Source of the DNA: Galbibacter pacificus
GTDB lineage: Bacteria; Bacteroidota; Bacteroidia; Flavobacteriales; Flavobacteriaceae
Reading direction: 5' to 3'
Assembly: GCF_029603165.1 (NCBI RefSeq)
Contig: NZ_JAQSVC010000001.1
Span: 186,001 to 250,000, forward strand
DNA: 64,000 bases
Part shown: positions 44,612 to 51,856 of the stretch, in pieces
Numbering within the stretch: the stretch's first letter is position 1
Layout of the letters: every line of letters begins with the position of its first letter
Made by a program: the position numbers and the translations under genes
Notes under the pieces: model-generated
Databases searched by the model: none
Seen by the model: the letters and a program-made list of their open reading frames with translations, nothing else
What the model was told of the DNA's origin: nothing

Positions 44612-44908
44612 TTATTGTTCGATCCATTCACCGTTCTCATTGGCAAATAGCGTTCCTGTTTGCTCGCCCATTTGCACTTCTATTTTATAGGTGTTCTCCT
44701 CGTTCACATATGCTTTTGTAATTTGAGCTTCAGGATAATCGGCTTGAAGCGCTTCTTGTACTGCTTGAGGAACTTCAGCTACCGCTATTTCCTTATAATC
44801 GTCTTGTAACGTTGCTACTTTTGTGTCGTTGTTAGCAACAGCAGGAGTTGCTGCAAATGCTGTTAAACTACCTAATGCCATTGCTACTACTAATACTATC
44901 TTTTTCAT
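44612..44908 (-). CDS. PepSY-like small secreted protein, first of two paralogues
   Basis: A 98-residue exported protein: signal peptide 1-20 ending AFAATPA, then a PepSY-like domain (EVPQAVQEALQADYPEAQIT, NTYKIEVQMGEQTGTLFANE). About 85% identical over its length to the gene at 45375. Not lipidated; probably periplasmic or secreted. Two-component systems often control such genes. It shares with its paralogue a conserved block 48-69 bases upstream and a pair of TTACACA boxes about 160-185 bases upstream. Confidence 0.85.
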   Translation of the reverse strand: MKKIVLVVAMALGSLTAFAATPAVANNDTKVATLQDDYKEIAVAEVPQAVQEALQADYPEAQITKAYVNEENTYKIEVQMGEQTGTLFANENGEWIEQ

Positions 44909-44955
44909 GATCTTAAAATTTTATGATTAAACTTTGTTTCTATATTTATTTGTTA

Positions 44956-44977
44956 TGTATAGTGCTATTTCTGTACC
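44956..44977 (-). promoter_or_regulatory. Conserved upstream block of the first PepSY-like gene
   Basis: Nineteen of 22 bases are the same as at 45719-45740, with the core AAATAGCACTAT on the minus strand, at the same distance from the start codon. It probably holds the promoter. Confidence 0.5.
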
Positions 44978-45065
44978 ATTTCTTTTTTTAGAAAGTGTTT
45001 TCTTATAATGCATTGATATACAGTATTTTAAATTATTGTAAGGAAAATGGAGTTTGTGGAGCCAT

Positions 45066-45092
45066 TGTGTAATTTATTGATTTACTGTGTAA
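45066..45092 (-). promoter_or_regulatory. TTACACA direct repeats, first locus
   Basis: TTACACA (minus strand) at 45066-45072 and 45086-45092, 20 bases apart, i.e. two helical turns, with a conserved flank ending AGTGAGTATTCA. The same pair occurs at 45830-45856 upstream of the paralogue. Looks like a binding site for a dimeric regulator such as a response regulator. The rest of the 466-base gap holds nothing else certain. Confidence 0.55.
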
Positions 45093-45320
45093 TGAATACT
45101 CACTTTCGTTATGTTTTTATGCTGAAAATTGAAAGAAAATAAGAATTTTGTTAAGCAGGATATCTATTTTTTGCTGAAGGATCCGTGTATTTTTGAAGCA
45201 TCGGCATTTTTTTGAATAAATACAAAGCCAGAAGAGGGAACTGATATGAAAAATGACAAAATAAAAACTGATAAAAAGAAAGCAAGAGATATTTATTGGT
45301 TATCGCAAATTATGCAAATA

Positions 45321-45354
45321 AAAAAGCCTTTCCGGATGGCCCGGAAAGGCTTTT
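45321..45354 (-). terminator. Terminator of the second PepSY-like gene
   Basis: AAAAGCCTTTCCGG (45322-45335) pairs with CCGGAAAGGCTTTT (45341-45354); on the minus strand the stem is followed by a T run. Very similar to the terminator at 44554, as part of the duplication. Confidence 0.88.
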
Positions 45355-45374
45355 AAGGTATCACCTAAAACGGA

Positions 45375-45674
45375 TTATTGTTGTTCAACCCATTCACCGC
45401 TTTCATTGGCAAACAGTGTTCCTGTTTGATCACCAACTTTTACTTCAATCTTATATGTGTTCTCTTCGTTCACATAAGCCTTGGTGATTTCGGCACCTGG
45501 GTAATCAGCTTGAAGTGCTTCTTGTACTGCTTGAGGAACTTCAGAAGCTGCAATTTCTTTATAATCGTCTTGTACTGTTGCTACTTTTGTGTCGTTGTTT
45601 ACAATGGCAGGTGCTGCTGCAAATGCTGTTAAACTACCTAATGCCATTGCTACTACTAAAACTACTTTTTTCAT
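45375..45674 (-). CDS. PepSY-like small secreted protein, second of two paralogues
   Basis: A 99-residue exported protein with signal peptide ending AFAAAPA and the same PepSY-like body (EVPQAVQEALQADYPGAEIT, NTYKIEVKVGDQTGTLFANE). The few changes from its neighbour are spread evenly, mostly conservative, suggesting both copies are under selection. The copied unit includes upstream boxes and terminator. Upstream boxes are at 45719-45740 and 45830-45856. Confidence 0.85.
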   Translation of the reverse strand: MKKVVLVVAMALGSLTAFAAAPAIVNNDTKVATVQDDYKEIAASEVPQAVQEALQADYPGAEITKAYVNEENTYKIEVKVGDQTGTLFANESGEWVEQQ

Positions 45675-45718
45675 GATATTTAAATTTTACAATTAAACTT
45701 TGTATTCGTTATTTGTAG

Positions 45719-45740
45719 TGCATAGTGCTATTTTCGTACC
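45719..45740 (-). promoter_or_regulatory. Conserved upstream block of the second PepSY-like gene
   Basis: Partner of 44956-44977, with core AAATAGCACTAT on the minus strand, 45 bases before the start codon. Confidence 0.5.
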
Positions 45741-45829
45741 ATTGGCAATCAAGATATTTAAATTACATATAAACAACTGTAAATCAATAAAATATGTTTT
45801 TAGTGTTAAATAGATGATTGTGAAATTAC

Positions 45830-45856
45830 TGTGTAATTGTGAAATTTATTGTGTAA
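45830..45856 (-). promoter_or_regulatory. TTACACA direct repeats, second locus
   Basis: TTACACA (minus strand) at 45830-45836 and 45850-45856, again 20 bases apart and about 156 bases from the start codon. The nearest box is followed outward by AAGTGTGCATTCG, similar to the first locus. Confidence 0.55.
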
Positions 45857-45880
45857 CGAATGCACACTTTTACGCAAAAT

Positions 45881-46807
45881 TTAAAAATCGAGCAACTTGT
45901 TCAATGTAACTTGGTTGGGGTTTTCTTTATAGATAATAAGCCTGTATTTTAAAATAAGAGGCTTTCTGGTTGAAATTTTAATAGCTTTCCGTCCCGGAAA
46001 AGCAGCATTTTGCATGCTATTCTCCGATCTTAATATCCATTTATTGTTCGGTTCGGGGTTTTCTTTACCGGCAATTATAATGATACCCGACTTTTCTTTG
46101 TTGTTAAAACTGCCTTGAATGTTTATGTGCCTATTTGCCGTAACCGCTTGGTTTGTGGGAACAATATTGACATTGTTTGAATAAAACCCAACATCTTCGG
46201 GCAATTTTACCCGTGCCGAGAACCCGCCATAACCTTTTACATCTTTAGAGCCACCTATTTTTAAACTGTCAACCAAAGCCAGTAACGATATTTTAAAATC
46301 TATAATTCTGTAGCTAGCTGTGGCGGGCAATACCTTAATTTCGGTATTTTCATCTACAAAGGGCACTTCTTCCCCTTCCAAGGTATATAAAGGAGAGGTC
46401 CATTGGGTATGTGCCTTTAATAAAATAGCATCGTTTGCATAATCTTTGGTTTGCACGTTCTTTACATCCCATTTAAAATTCTTACATTCCCAAGAATCCC
46501 CTATTTCTTTTTTGCCCATTAAAACTTGGTGCCAGGCCCAAAATATTCCCCGGTGGTGCAAATGGTCGTCGGGGAAGTCTTCGGTTAAAACATTTCCGTC
46601 CAGATCAAACAACGGATGGATATAATTGGCCCGTGGGTAATTACCGTTCAACGATTTCTCCTGGCTTTGAAAAAACAATACTTTTTTGCTCCCATCTTTA
46701 AGCAGGATACCTTCGGGCGAAACTTCATGGCTAAAATTTTGCCCAAAAGTAGTTGTGGCAGTTAGCATTGTTAAAAATAAAAGGTATTTTATAATTAGTT
46801 TCCTCAT
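45881..46807 (-). CDS. DUF6807-like secreted protein
   Basis: A 308-residue secreted protein with signal peptide MRKLIIKYLLFLTMLTATTT ending FGQ. The body shows GNYPRANYIHPLFDLDGNVL, TEDFPDDHLHHRGIFWAWHQ and LKYRLIIY, as in the DUF6807 (PmoA-like) family found near glycan or sugar-acid genes in Bacteroidetes. The His-rich DDHLHHRG suggests a metal or active site; function is unknown. The open frame extends 11 codons further, but ATG 46807 gives a good signal peptide and lies 11 bases after the M14 gene's stop. Both genes form an operon. Confidence 0.82.
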   Translation of the reverse strand: MRKLIIKYLLFLTMLTATTTFGQNFSHEVSPEGILLKDGSKKVLFFQSQEKSLNGNYPRANYIHPLFDLDGNVLTEDFPDDHLHHRGIFWAWHQVLMGKKEIGDSWECKNFKWDVKNVQTKDYANDAILLKAHTQWTSPLYTLEGEEVPFVDENTEIKVLPATASYRIIDFKISLLALVDSLKIGGSKDVKGYGGFSARVKLPEDVGFYSNNVNIVPTNQAVTANRHINIQGSFNNKEKSGIIIIAGKENPEPNNKWILRSENSMQNAAFPGRKAIKISTRKPLILKYRLIIYKENPNQVTLNKLLDF

Positions 46808-46817
46808 GGATATGTTT

Positions 46818-49253
46818 TTACTCAAGCATGAATAGGGCATTTACAAAAAATAATTTCCCGTTTTCCCAAAATCCCCTAAATAAAGGGTCGTCTACCATAT
46901 ATACAATCTTTCCGCGCCCCATGTCCTCACTTCCAAATACTAAACTGTTGTTTTGTAGCTTTTGAGCCTCACTTCCGGCAAAACCTGCCAAAGGTTTTTG
47001 GGTATCTTCAATATAAACGGCATTTTCGCTTTCTAAAAACTCGTATGCATCGCCGCTTAGCTTTAAGGTATAGTAAATGTCGTCATATCCATATGCCAAA
47101 GGGTGCGTGGGATCTACTTTTGCTTTATAAATAGCGCCGGTAATGGTTTTTTTAATGTATTCGCGGGTACTTATGGCATAAGGCTCCGGTTTTTGTATAC
47201 TATCGTTCTTTTTTCCATCCTTTTCAACAATCGAGAAGTCATCATCGTTTTCCAATACACTAATGCTGTTTCCCATGGCAATTAGCTTACCGCCTGCACG
47301 GATCCAGTCTTTTATGCTTTTCAACCGGTGATCTTCCAGGTTATGAAGCTGCGGAAGTATCAAAATATCATATTCAGCTAAATCAACACGATCAAAATAC
47401 GCATCGTCGAGAACAGTGACGGGATAGTGCAATTGTTGCTCAAAAAAGTGCCAGACTTCCCCAAAATTCAGTGTAGAAACACTGCCGCCCGATAATGCCG
47501 CTATTTTTGGGCTTTTTATCATTTTTACGGCATCCGATCCAAAATCTTTTCCACGATCTACAAAACCGCTCGTTGCGGGGGTAAGTTCTTTATGATATTT
47601 GTTTACGGCATCGTTTAAAATAGAAACATAATCTTTTTTATGTGCATTATCTCCTTTTAATATTATCAAACTTCCCCTGTTAAAGGTTTTTCCGTTAATC
47701 TCAAAAGGTTCTTCGGCAACCCTAACGTTAATTTTGTTTTTAAGCAGAGCCGTAAGAAAACGTGCATCGTCCATACTGTTCCAGTCCGTAACATAGCCAT
47801 AGGTAGCATTGTTAACCACCGTAATGGTGTATGCAGGGGCATTGGTATTTGTATTTACAATATTTCCCGTTGCAATGGCGTCCAATCCATATGCATAGGG
47901 CAGGGACCAGGCGGTAATGTCGTATGTAAGGGAATCGCTAAGTTTTGTCTGCGGTTCAAACAAAACTTTTACCAAAGTAGCTTTAGGTTGGTTGGTACTT
48001 ACCACTAAATTGGTGTTATTTTCTGATAAATCCTCATTTTTTTGGTCTTTATAATTAAATCCGCGCAACTTTCCGGTGGTAAAGCCATATTTAATGGAAT
48101 GTACGTCCAACAAACGGGTAAGCGCACCTATTTTATCCTTATCTCCCGACAGCACATAGCTGTTGTACTCAAAATCCCTATGCCCGTAAAATTTACCAAA
48201 CTCATCGTTAAGAGCCTTTACATTATTTGCGGCCATTTCTATGGTAGAAAGCCCTGTGGTATAATGGTGAGAAATTCTGTCCTTTAAAGTCAGTGTATCT
48301 TTATTGGCCGTAATAACACCCAGTCCCGCGCGGCCACTGCCCCCTTGTTCGTAGGTCATACCTATGGATCCGTTGTAAATGGGGTACGTATCCCCATAAC
48401 TTGGGTACAGCAAATCAAAAACCTCCTTGGTAAAGTACAACCACCCTTCTTTATCAAAATATTTGGCATGGTTTTTACCAATGGCCGTTTGAAAATCTTT
48501 TTGCCAATCTGTAATAACTTCATGCATGGGTTCTGCGGCGGGCGCAAAATAATAGGGGTTATTAATGCCCTGTTCATGAAAATCTACATGAATATGCGGC
48601 AACCACTCGTTATAAAGTTTCACGCGCTGCTTACTTTCCTTTTGTGTAACCCATGCCCAGTCTCGGTTAAGGTCGAACATATAATGGTTGGGCCGCCCGG
48701 ACAACCACCCTTCATGGTGTTCCTTCGAGTTTATATCTACATTATTTGGCGTGTTTTTAAAGCTATTGTACCAATTTACATAGCGGTCGCGCCCATCGGG
48801 GTTTATACAAGGATCAAAAACCACAATGGTATTGGCCAGCCAATCTTTTTTTACCGTAAGCACTTCATAAATGGTCTGCATGGAAGCCTCGGTACTCACA
48901 CTTTCGTTACCATGCACATTATAGCTCAGCCAAACAATGGCTTTCCCGGGAGACGTACCATTTTCAATGGCCTGCATATGTTTTTTTTGTATTGCCTCAA
49001 GATTATGTATGTTTTCGGCCGAAGAAACAAAGGCCACGAGCAATTCCCTGCCTTCATAGGTCGTTCCATATGGTTTTAGCTTCATCATCTGTGGAAACTG
49101 TTCGGCCAGGTACTCATAATAAGCAATTACCTGGTGGTGCCTTGAAAAATGCGTCCCGAGCTCATAGCCAAGAAATTCCGAAGGCGATTTTACATTTTGC
49201 GCAACGCAAATAACAGTAAATAAAAGCGCAAAGAACAAAAGTTTATATCTCAT
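46818..49253 (-). CDS. M14-family zinc carboxypeptidase, secreted
   Basis: An 811-residue protein with a signal peptide (1-18). The M14 domain (about 25-350) has the zinc motif HGNE (His114 and Glu117), the NPDGRDRYVNW substrate region, HVDFHEQG with the third His, and TYEQGGSGRAG holding the catalytic Glu. The C-terminal 400 residues include a class I glutamine-amidotransferase-like fold (LAEYDILILPQLHNL, AGGKLIAMGNSISVL), seen in other long flavobacterial M14 proteins. It should trim peptides outside the cytoplasm. Followed by the DUF6807-like gene. Confidence 0.9.
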   Translation of the reverse strand: MRYKLLFFALLFTVICVAQNVKSPSEFLGYELGTHFSRHHQVIAYYEYLAEQFPQMMKLKPYGTTYEGRELLVAFVSSAENIHNLEAIQKKHMQAIENGTSPGKAIVWLSYNVHGNESVSTEASMQTIYEVLTVKKDWLANTIVVFDPCINPDGRDRYVNWYNSFKNTPNNVDINSKEHHEGWLSGRPNHYMFDLNRDWAWVTQKESKQRVKLYNEWLPHIHVDFHEQGINNPYYFAPAAEPMHEVITDWQKDFQTAIGKNHAKYFDKEGWLYFTKEVFDLLYPSYGDTYPIYNGSIGMTYEQGGSGRAGLGVITANKDTLTLKDRISHHYTTGLSTIEMAANNVKALNDEFGKFYGHRDFEYNSYVLSGDKDKIGALTRLLDVHSIKYGFTTGKLRGFNYKDQKNEDLSENNTNLVVSTNQPKATLVKVLFEPQTKLSDSLTYDITAWSLPYAYGLDAIATGNIVNTNTNAPAYTITVVNNATYGYVTDWNSMDDARFLTALLKNKINVRVAEEPFEINGKTFNRGSLIILKGDNAHKKDYVSILNDAVNKYHKELTPATSGFVDRGKDFGSDAVKMIKSPKIAALSGGSVSTLNFGEVWHFFEQQLHYPVTVLDDAYFDRVDLAEYDILILPQLHNLEDHRLKSIKDWIRAGGKLIAMGNSISVLENDDDFSIVEKDGKKNDSIQKPEPYAISTREYIKKTITGAIYKAKVDPTHPLAYGYDDIYYTLKLSGDAYEFLESENAVYIEDTQKPLAGFAGSEAQKLQNNSLVFGSEDMGRGKIVYMVDDPLFRGFWENGKLFFVNALFMLE

Positions 49254-49367
49254 AGATTATTGTTGGGTTGGTTTGTCTAAACTACTAATATAATGCATTG
49301 CGCTACATCTTAACTAATTTTTAGCAGCTAAAAGCCCAAAGAATTTTATATTTACTTTTTTTATAAT

Positions 49368-49540
49368 GGCGCTCCACAAAAATTATGATTTCCATAATTT
49401 TGTGGCGGGCTTTTCGCTGTATCTGTTTTGCATTTTTAATGCAGTTTAACAAAAAAATGTAGTTAACCATTAAGTTTTTGGTTTAATCCCGACCTATTAG
49501 CCATGCAAAACAGGATGCCGCTGCAATCCCTAGCGCGTTT
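49368..49540 (-). repeat. Dispersed intergenic structured element, copy 4
   Basis: Read on the minus strand: GCGCTAGGGATTGCAGCGGC, then arm CCTGTTTTGCAT (49504-49515 region), a spacer, the returning arm ATGCAAAACAG, then ATACAGCGAAAAGCCCG, then a strong hairpin CCACAAAATTATG…CATAATTTTTGTGG, then AGCGCC. This is the clearest full copy, and the two long arms show that the element folds back on itself. It occupies over half of the gap before bshC. Confidence 0.65.
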
Positions 49541-49558
49541 ACAGATTTAAACACAACT

Positions 49559-51172
49559 ATGCCAACAAATTACATATCATTTCAAAAAACAGGATATTTT
49601 TCCAAGCTCATTTGCAATTATATAAGCCAGGAAGAAACGTTAAGGCCTTTTTACAACAGGTACCCAACGCTAGACAACTTCAAGGGCCAGATAGAAGAAA
49701 AGAAAAGCAGTTTCCCCTGTAAAAATCGTGAAATACTGGCATCGGTTTTAAAAAAGCAATACAAAAACATACAGGTAACCACCGCCACGCTCGAACATAT
49801 AGAGGCTTTAAAGAAAAATAATGCATTTACGGTAGTTACCGGGCATCAATTAAACTTGTTTAGCGGACCGCTGTATTTTCTTTATAAAATTGTTTCCACC
49901 ATCAACCTCACCAAAAAATTAAACCAAACTTATCCCGGTTCGCACTTTGTGCCCGTGTATTGGATGGCGACCGAGGACCATGACTTCGAGGAAATCAATT
50001 ATTTTAACTTCAACGGGAAAAAATTTCAATGGCAAGGGCCCAAGACCAGCGAAGAAGGGGGAGCCGTTGGTGAACTTCCCACAAAAGGGTTGGAACAGGT
50101 CCTAGAGCTCTTTAGTTTAGAGCTGGGCATGGGAAAAAATGCCGAACAGCTTAAAAAAATGTTCCAACAGGCATACATCGGGCACGATAACCTTACCGAT
50201 GCTACCCGTTTTTTGGCAAACGAGCTTTTTGGTGACCAAGGGCTGGTAATTATAGATGGGGCAGAGAAAAAACTGAAAGAACTTTTTGTTCCCTACATAA
50301 AAAACGAACTTTTTAAACAAGATTCCCACCAAGAAGTATCAAAAACCATTAATGAGCTCAATAAAGTAGACCCATCATACAAAATACAGGTCAATCCAAG
50401 GGACATTAACCTTTTTTACCTCGCAAAAGGGCTCCGCGGCCGCATTGTGGAGGTAGATGGGGGCTATGCCGTACACGAGACCGATATTTCATGGAACAAG
50501 GACGAGCTGGAAGCACATATAGAGGCGCATCCAGAGCGTTTTTCGCCAAATGTGGTCACGCGTCCGCTGTACCAAGAAGTAATTCTGCCAAACCTATGTT
50601 ATATAGGCGGCGGCGGCGAATTGGCATACTGGTTAGAACTTAAAAGCTTCTTTAAACAGGAAAAGGTGCCCTTCCCCATGTTGCTTTTGCGTAATTCTGT
50701 ACTTATCATTACCAAAAAGCAGGCCGATAAGCTGGAAAAACTAAATATCTCCCTCGAACAACTGTTTTTAAAGAAACATTCTTTTATCAATAGAAAAGTT
50801 AGGGAAATTAGCAACATAGATATCAATTTCGACCCTCAAAAAGAACATTTGGTTGCACAGTTTCAAGAAATGTACCGCCTTGCCGAACTTACTGACAAAT
50901 CTTTTCTGGGAGCGGTCAAGGCGCAGGAAGTGAAACAACTAAAAGGGCTCGAACATCTGGAGAAACGCTTGTTAAAGGCACAAAAACGAAAATTATCCGA
51001 TCAGGTTTCCCGAATGACCGATATACAGAACGAATTGTTCCCAAATGAATCCTTGCAAGAGCGTACCGACAATTTTGCGAACCTATATCAAGCATATGGC
51101 CACGTATTTATAAATTTACTGCTCTCAGAATTATATCCGTTAAGGCAAGATTTTGTAGTGATTACCGTTTAG
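49559..51172 (+). CDS. bshC: Bacillithiol biosynthesis cysteine-adding enzyme BshC
   Basis: BshC adds cysteine to glucosaminyl-malate, the last step of bacillithiol synthesis. The 537-residue protein shows the family signature TVVTGHQLNLFSGPLYFLYK (about 91-110), HFVPVYWMATEDHDFEEINY (about 137) and, in the middle, FSPNVVTRPLYQEVILPNLCYIGGGGELAYW-type sequence. A coiled-coil region lies about 435-490 before the final helix. bshA and bshB are not in this window. It is single, with the structured element just upstream. Confidence 0.94.
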   Translation: MPTNYISFQKTGYFSKLICNYISQEETLRPFYNRYPTLDNFKGQIEEKKSSFPCKNREILASVLKKQYKNIQVTTATLEHIEALKKNNAFTVVTGHQLNLFSGPLYFLYKIVSTINLTKKLNQTYPGSHFVPVYWMATEDHDFEEINYFNFNGKKFQWQGPKTSEEGGAVGELPTKGLEQVLELFSLELGMGKNAEQLKKMFQQAYIGHDNLTDATRFLANELFGDQGLVIIDGAEKKLKELFVPYIKNELFKQDSHQEVSKTINELNKVDPSYKIQVNPRDINLFYLAKGLRGRIVEVDGGYAVHETDISWNKDELEAHIEAHPERFSPNVVTRPLYQEVILPNLCYIGGGGELAYWLELKSFFKQEKVPFPMLLLRNSVLIITKKQADKLEKLNISLEQLFLKKHSFINRKVREISNIDINFDPQKEHLVAQFQEMYRLAELTDKSFLGAVKAQEVKQLKGLEHLEKRLLKAQKRKLSDQVSRMTDIQNELFPNESLQERTDNFANLYQAYGHVFINLLLSELYPLRQDFVVITV

Positions 51173-51493
51173 CGGAATTATTGAACAAAATTCAATCATG
51201 TTCTAAATTTTAAATGTTCATTTTTTTCATTGATGAAAAACGAACCAACCACGCCCGAACGTAACGCTCGGTATGGACGGGAAAAATCTAGGCAGGCCAA
51301 AACAAAACCTAAATATTTCAAAAACCTTCAAATAAGTATGTCCATTGTACCACAGCGGTATTTTTCTAAAACATTTTGGATGAAATTGACACAATTGTGA
51401 AAATAACTTCCCTTTAGGGGCCGTGTCTTGTTTTTATATGTTTTTTTAAAGAAAAATTCTTCATCCTTCAACAAAAAACAAGTCAACCGATGC

Positions 51494-51557
51494 AAAAACT
51501 GAAAAAGATGAAGCATGCAGCACAAGTAAGTGCCAATGCTTCATCTTTTCAGTTTTT
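51494..51557. terminator. Large hairpin, probable bidirectional terminator
   Basis: A 22-pair stem runs from 51494-51516 to 51536-51557 with only one bulged A. It reads from AAAAACTG to CAGTTTTT at the base, with an inner GCAC/GTGC pair. It lies within the long gap 51173-51856 between convergent bshC and the large lipoprotein gene. The rest of the gap holds no convincing gene: short AT-rich text and CCTTGTAGG/CCTTGCAGG motifs near 51765 and 51820. Confidence 0.6.
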
Positions 51558-51856
51558 ATCCATACTTGGGCACCGATGTTCCATTTTTTTCAACTTTATT
51601 ACGCATTTTAGCACCTGTCATCCATTTTTTTCAGCAATAGTAAGCACCTCGGTATACAAATGATATAGATATGAAGCGATAAACCACCAAAAAATAAAGA
51701 ATATCCTTTTCAAGCTTAGAAATCCTATATATTTGTCGCATTTGCCCGTCCCTGCATGGTTTTGAACACCTTGTAGGTTTTATAGGATACAAAAGCAGGC
51801 CTATAAGGACATAAAAAAAGACCTTGCAGGAGTATTTTATAGCGTATTTGGTACGC

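Noticed and set aside
45246-45356. A 36-codon frame beginning MKNDKIKTDKKK
   Set aside because: It runs through the terminator of the neighbouring gene and its end is encoded by the hairpin, so it is unlikely to be translated.
48345-49079. A 244-codon frame opposite the M14 peptidase gene
   Set aside because: Antisense to the zinc-site region; no signal or domain.
51328-51525. A 65-codon minus-strand frame in the gap after bshC
   Set aside because: It contains half of the large hairpin and has an irregular Phe/Lys/Cys-rich composition; nothing supports a gene.
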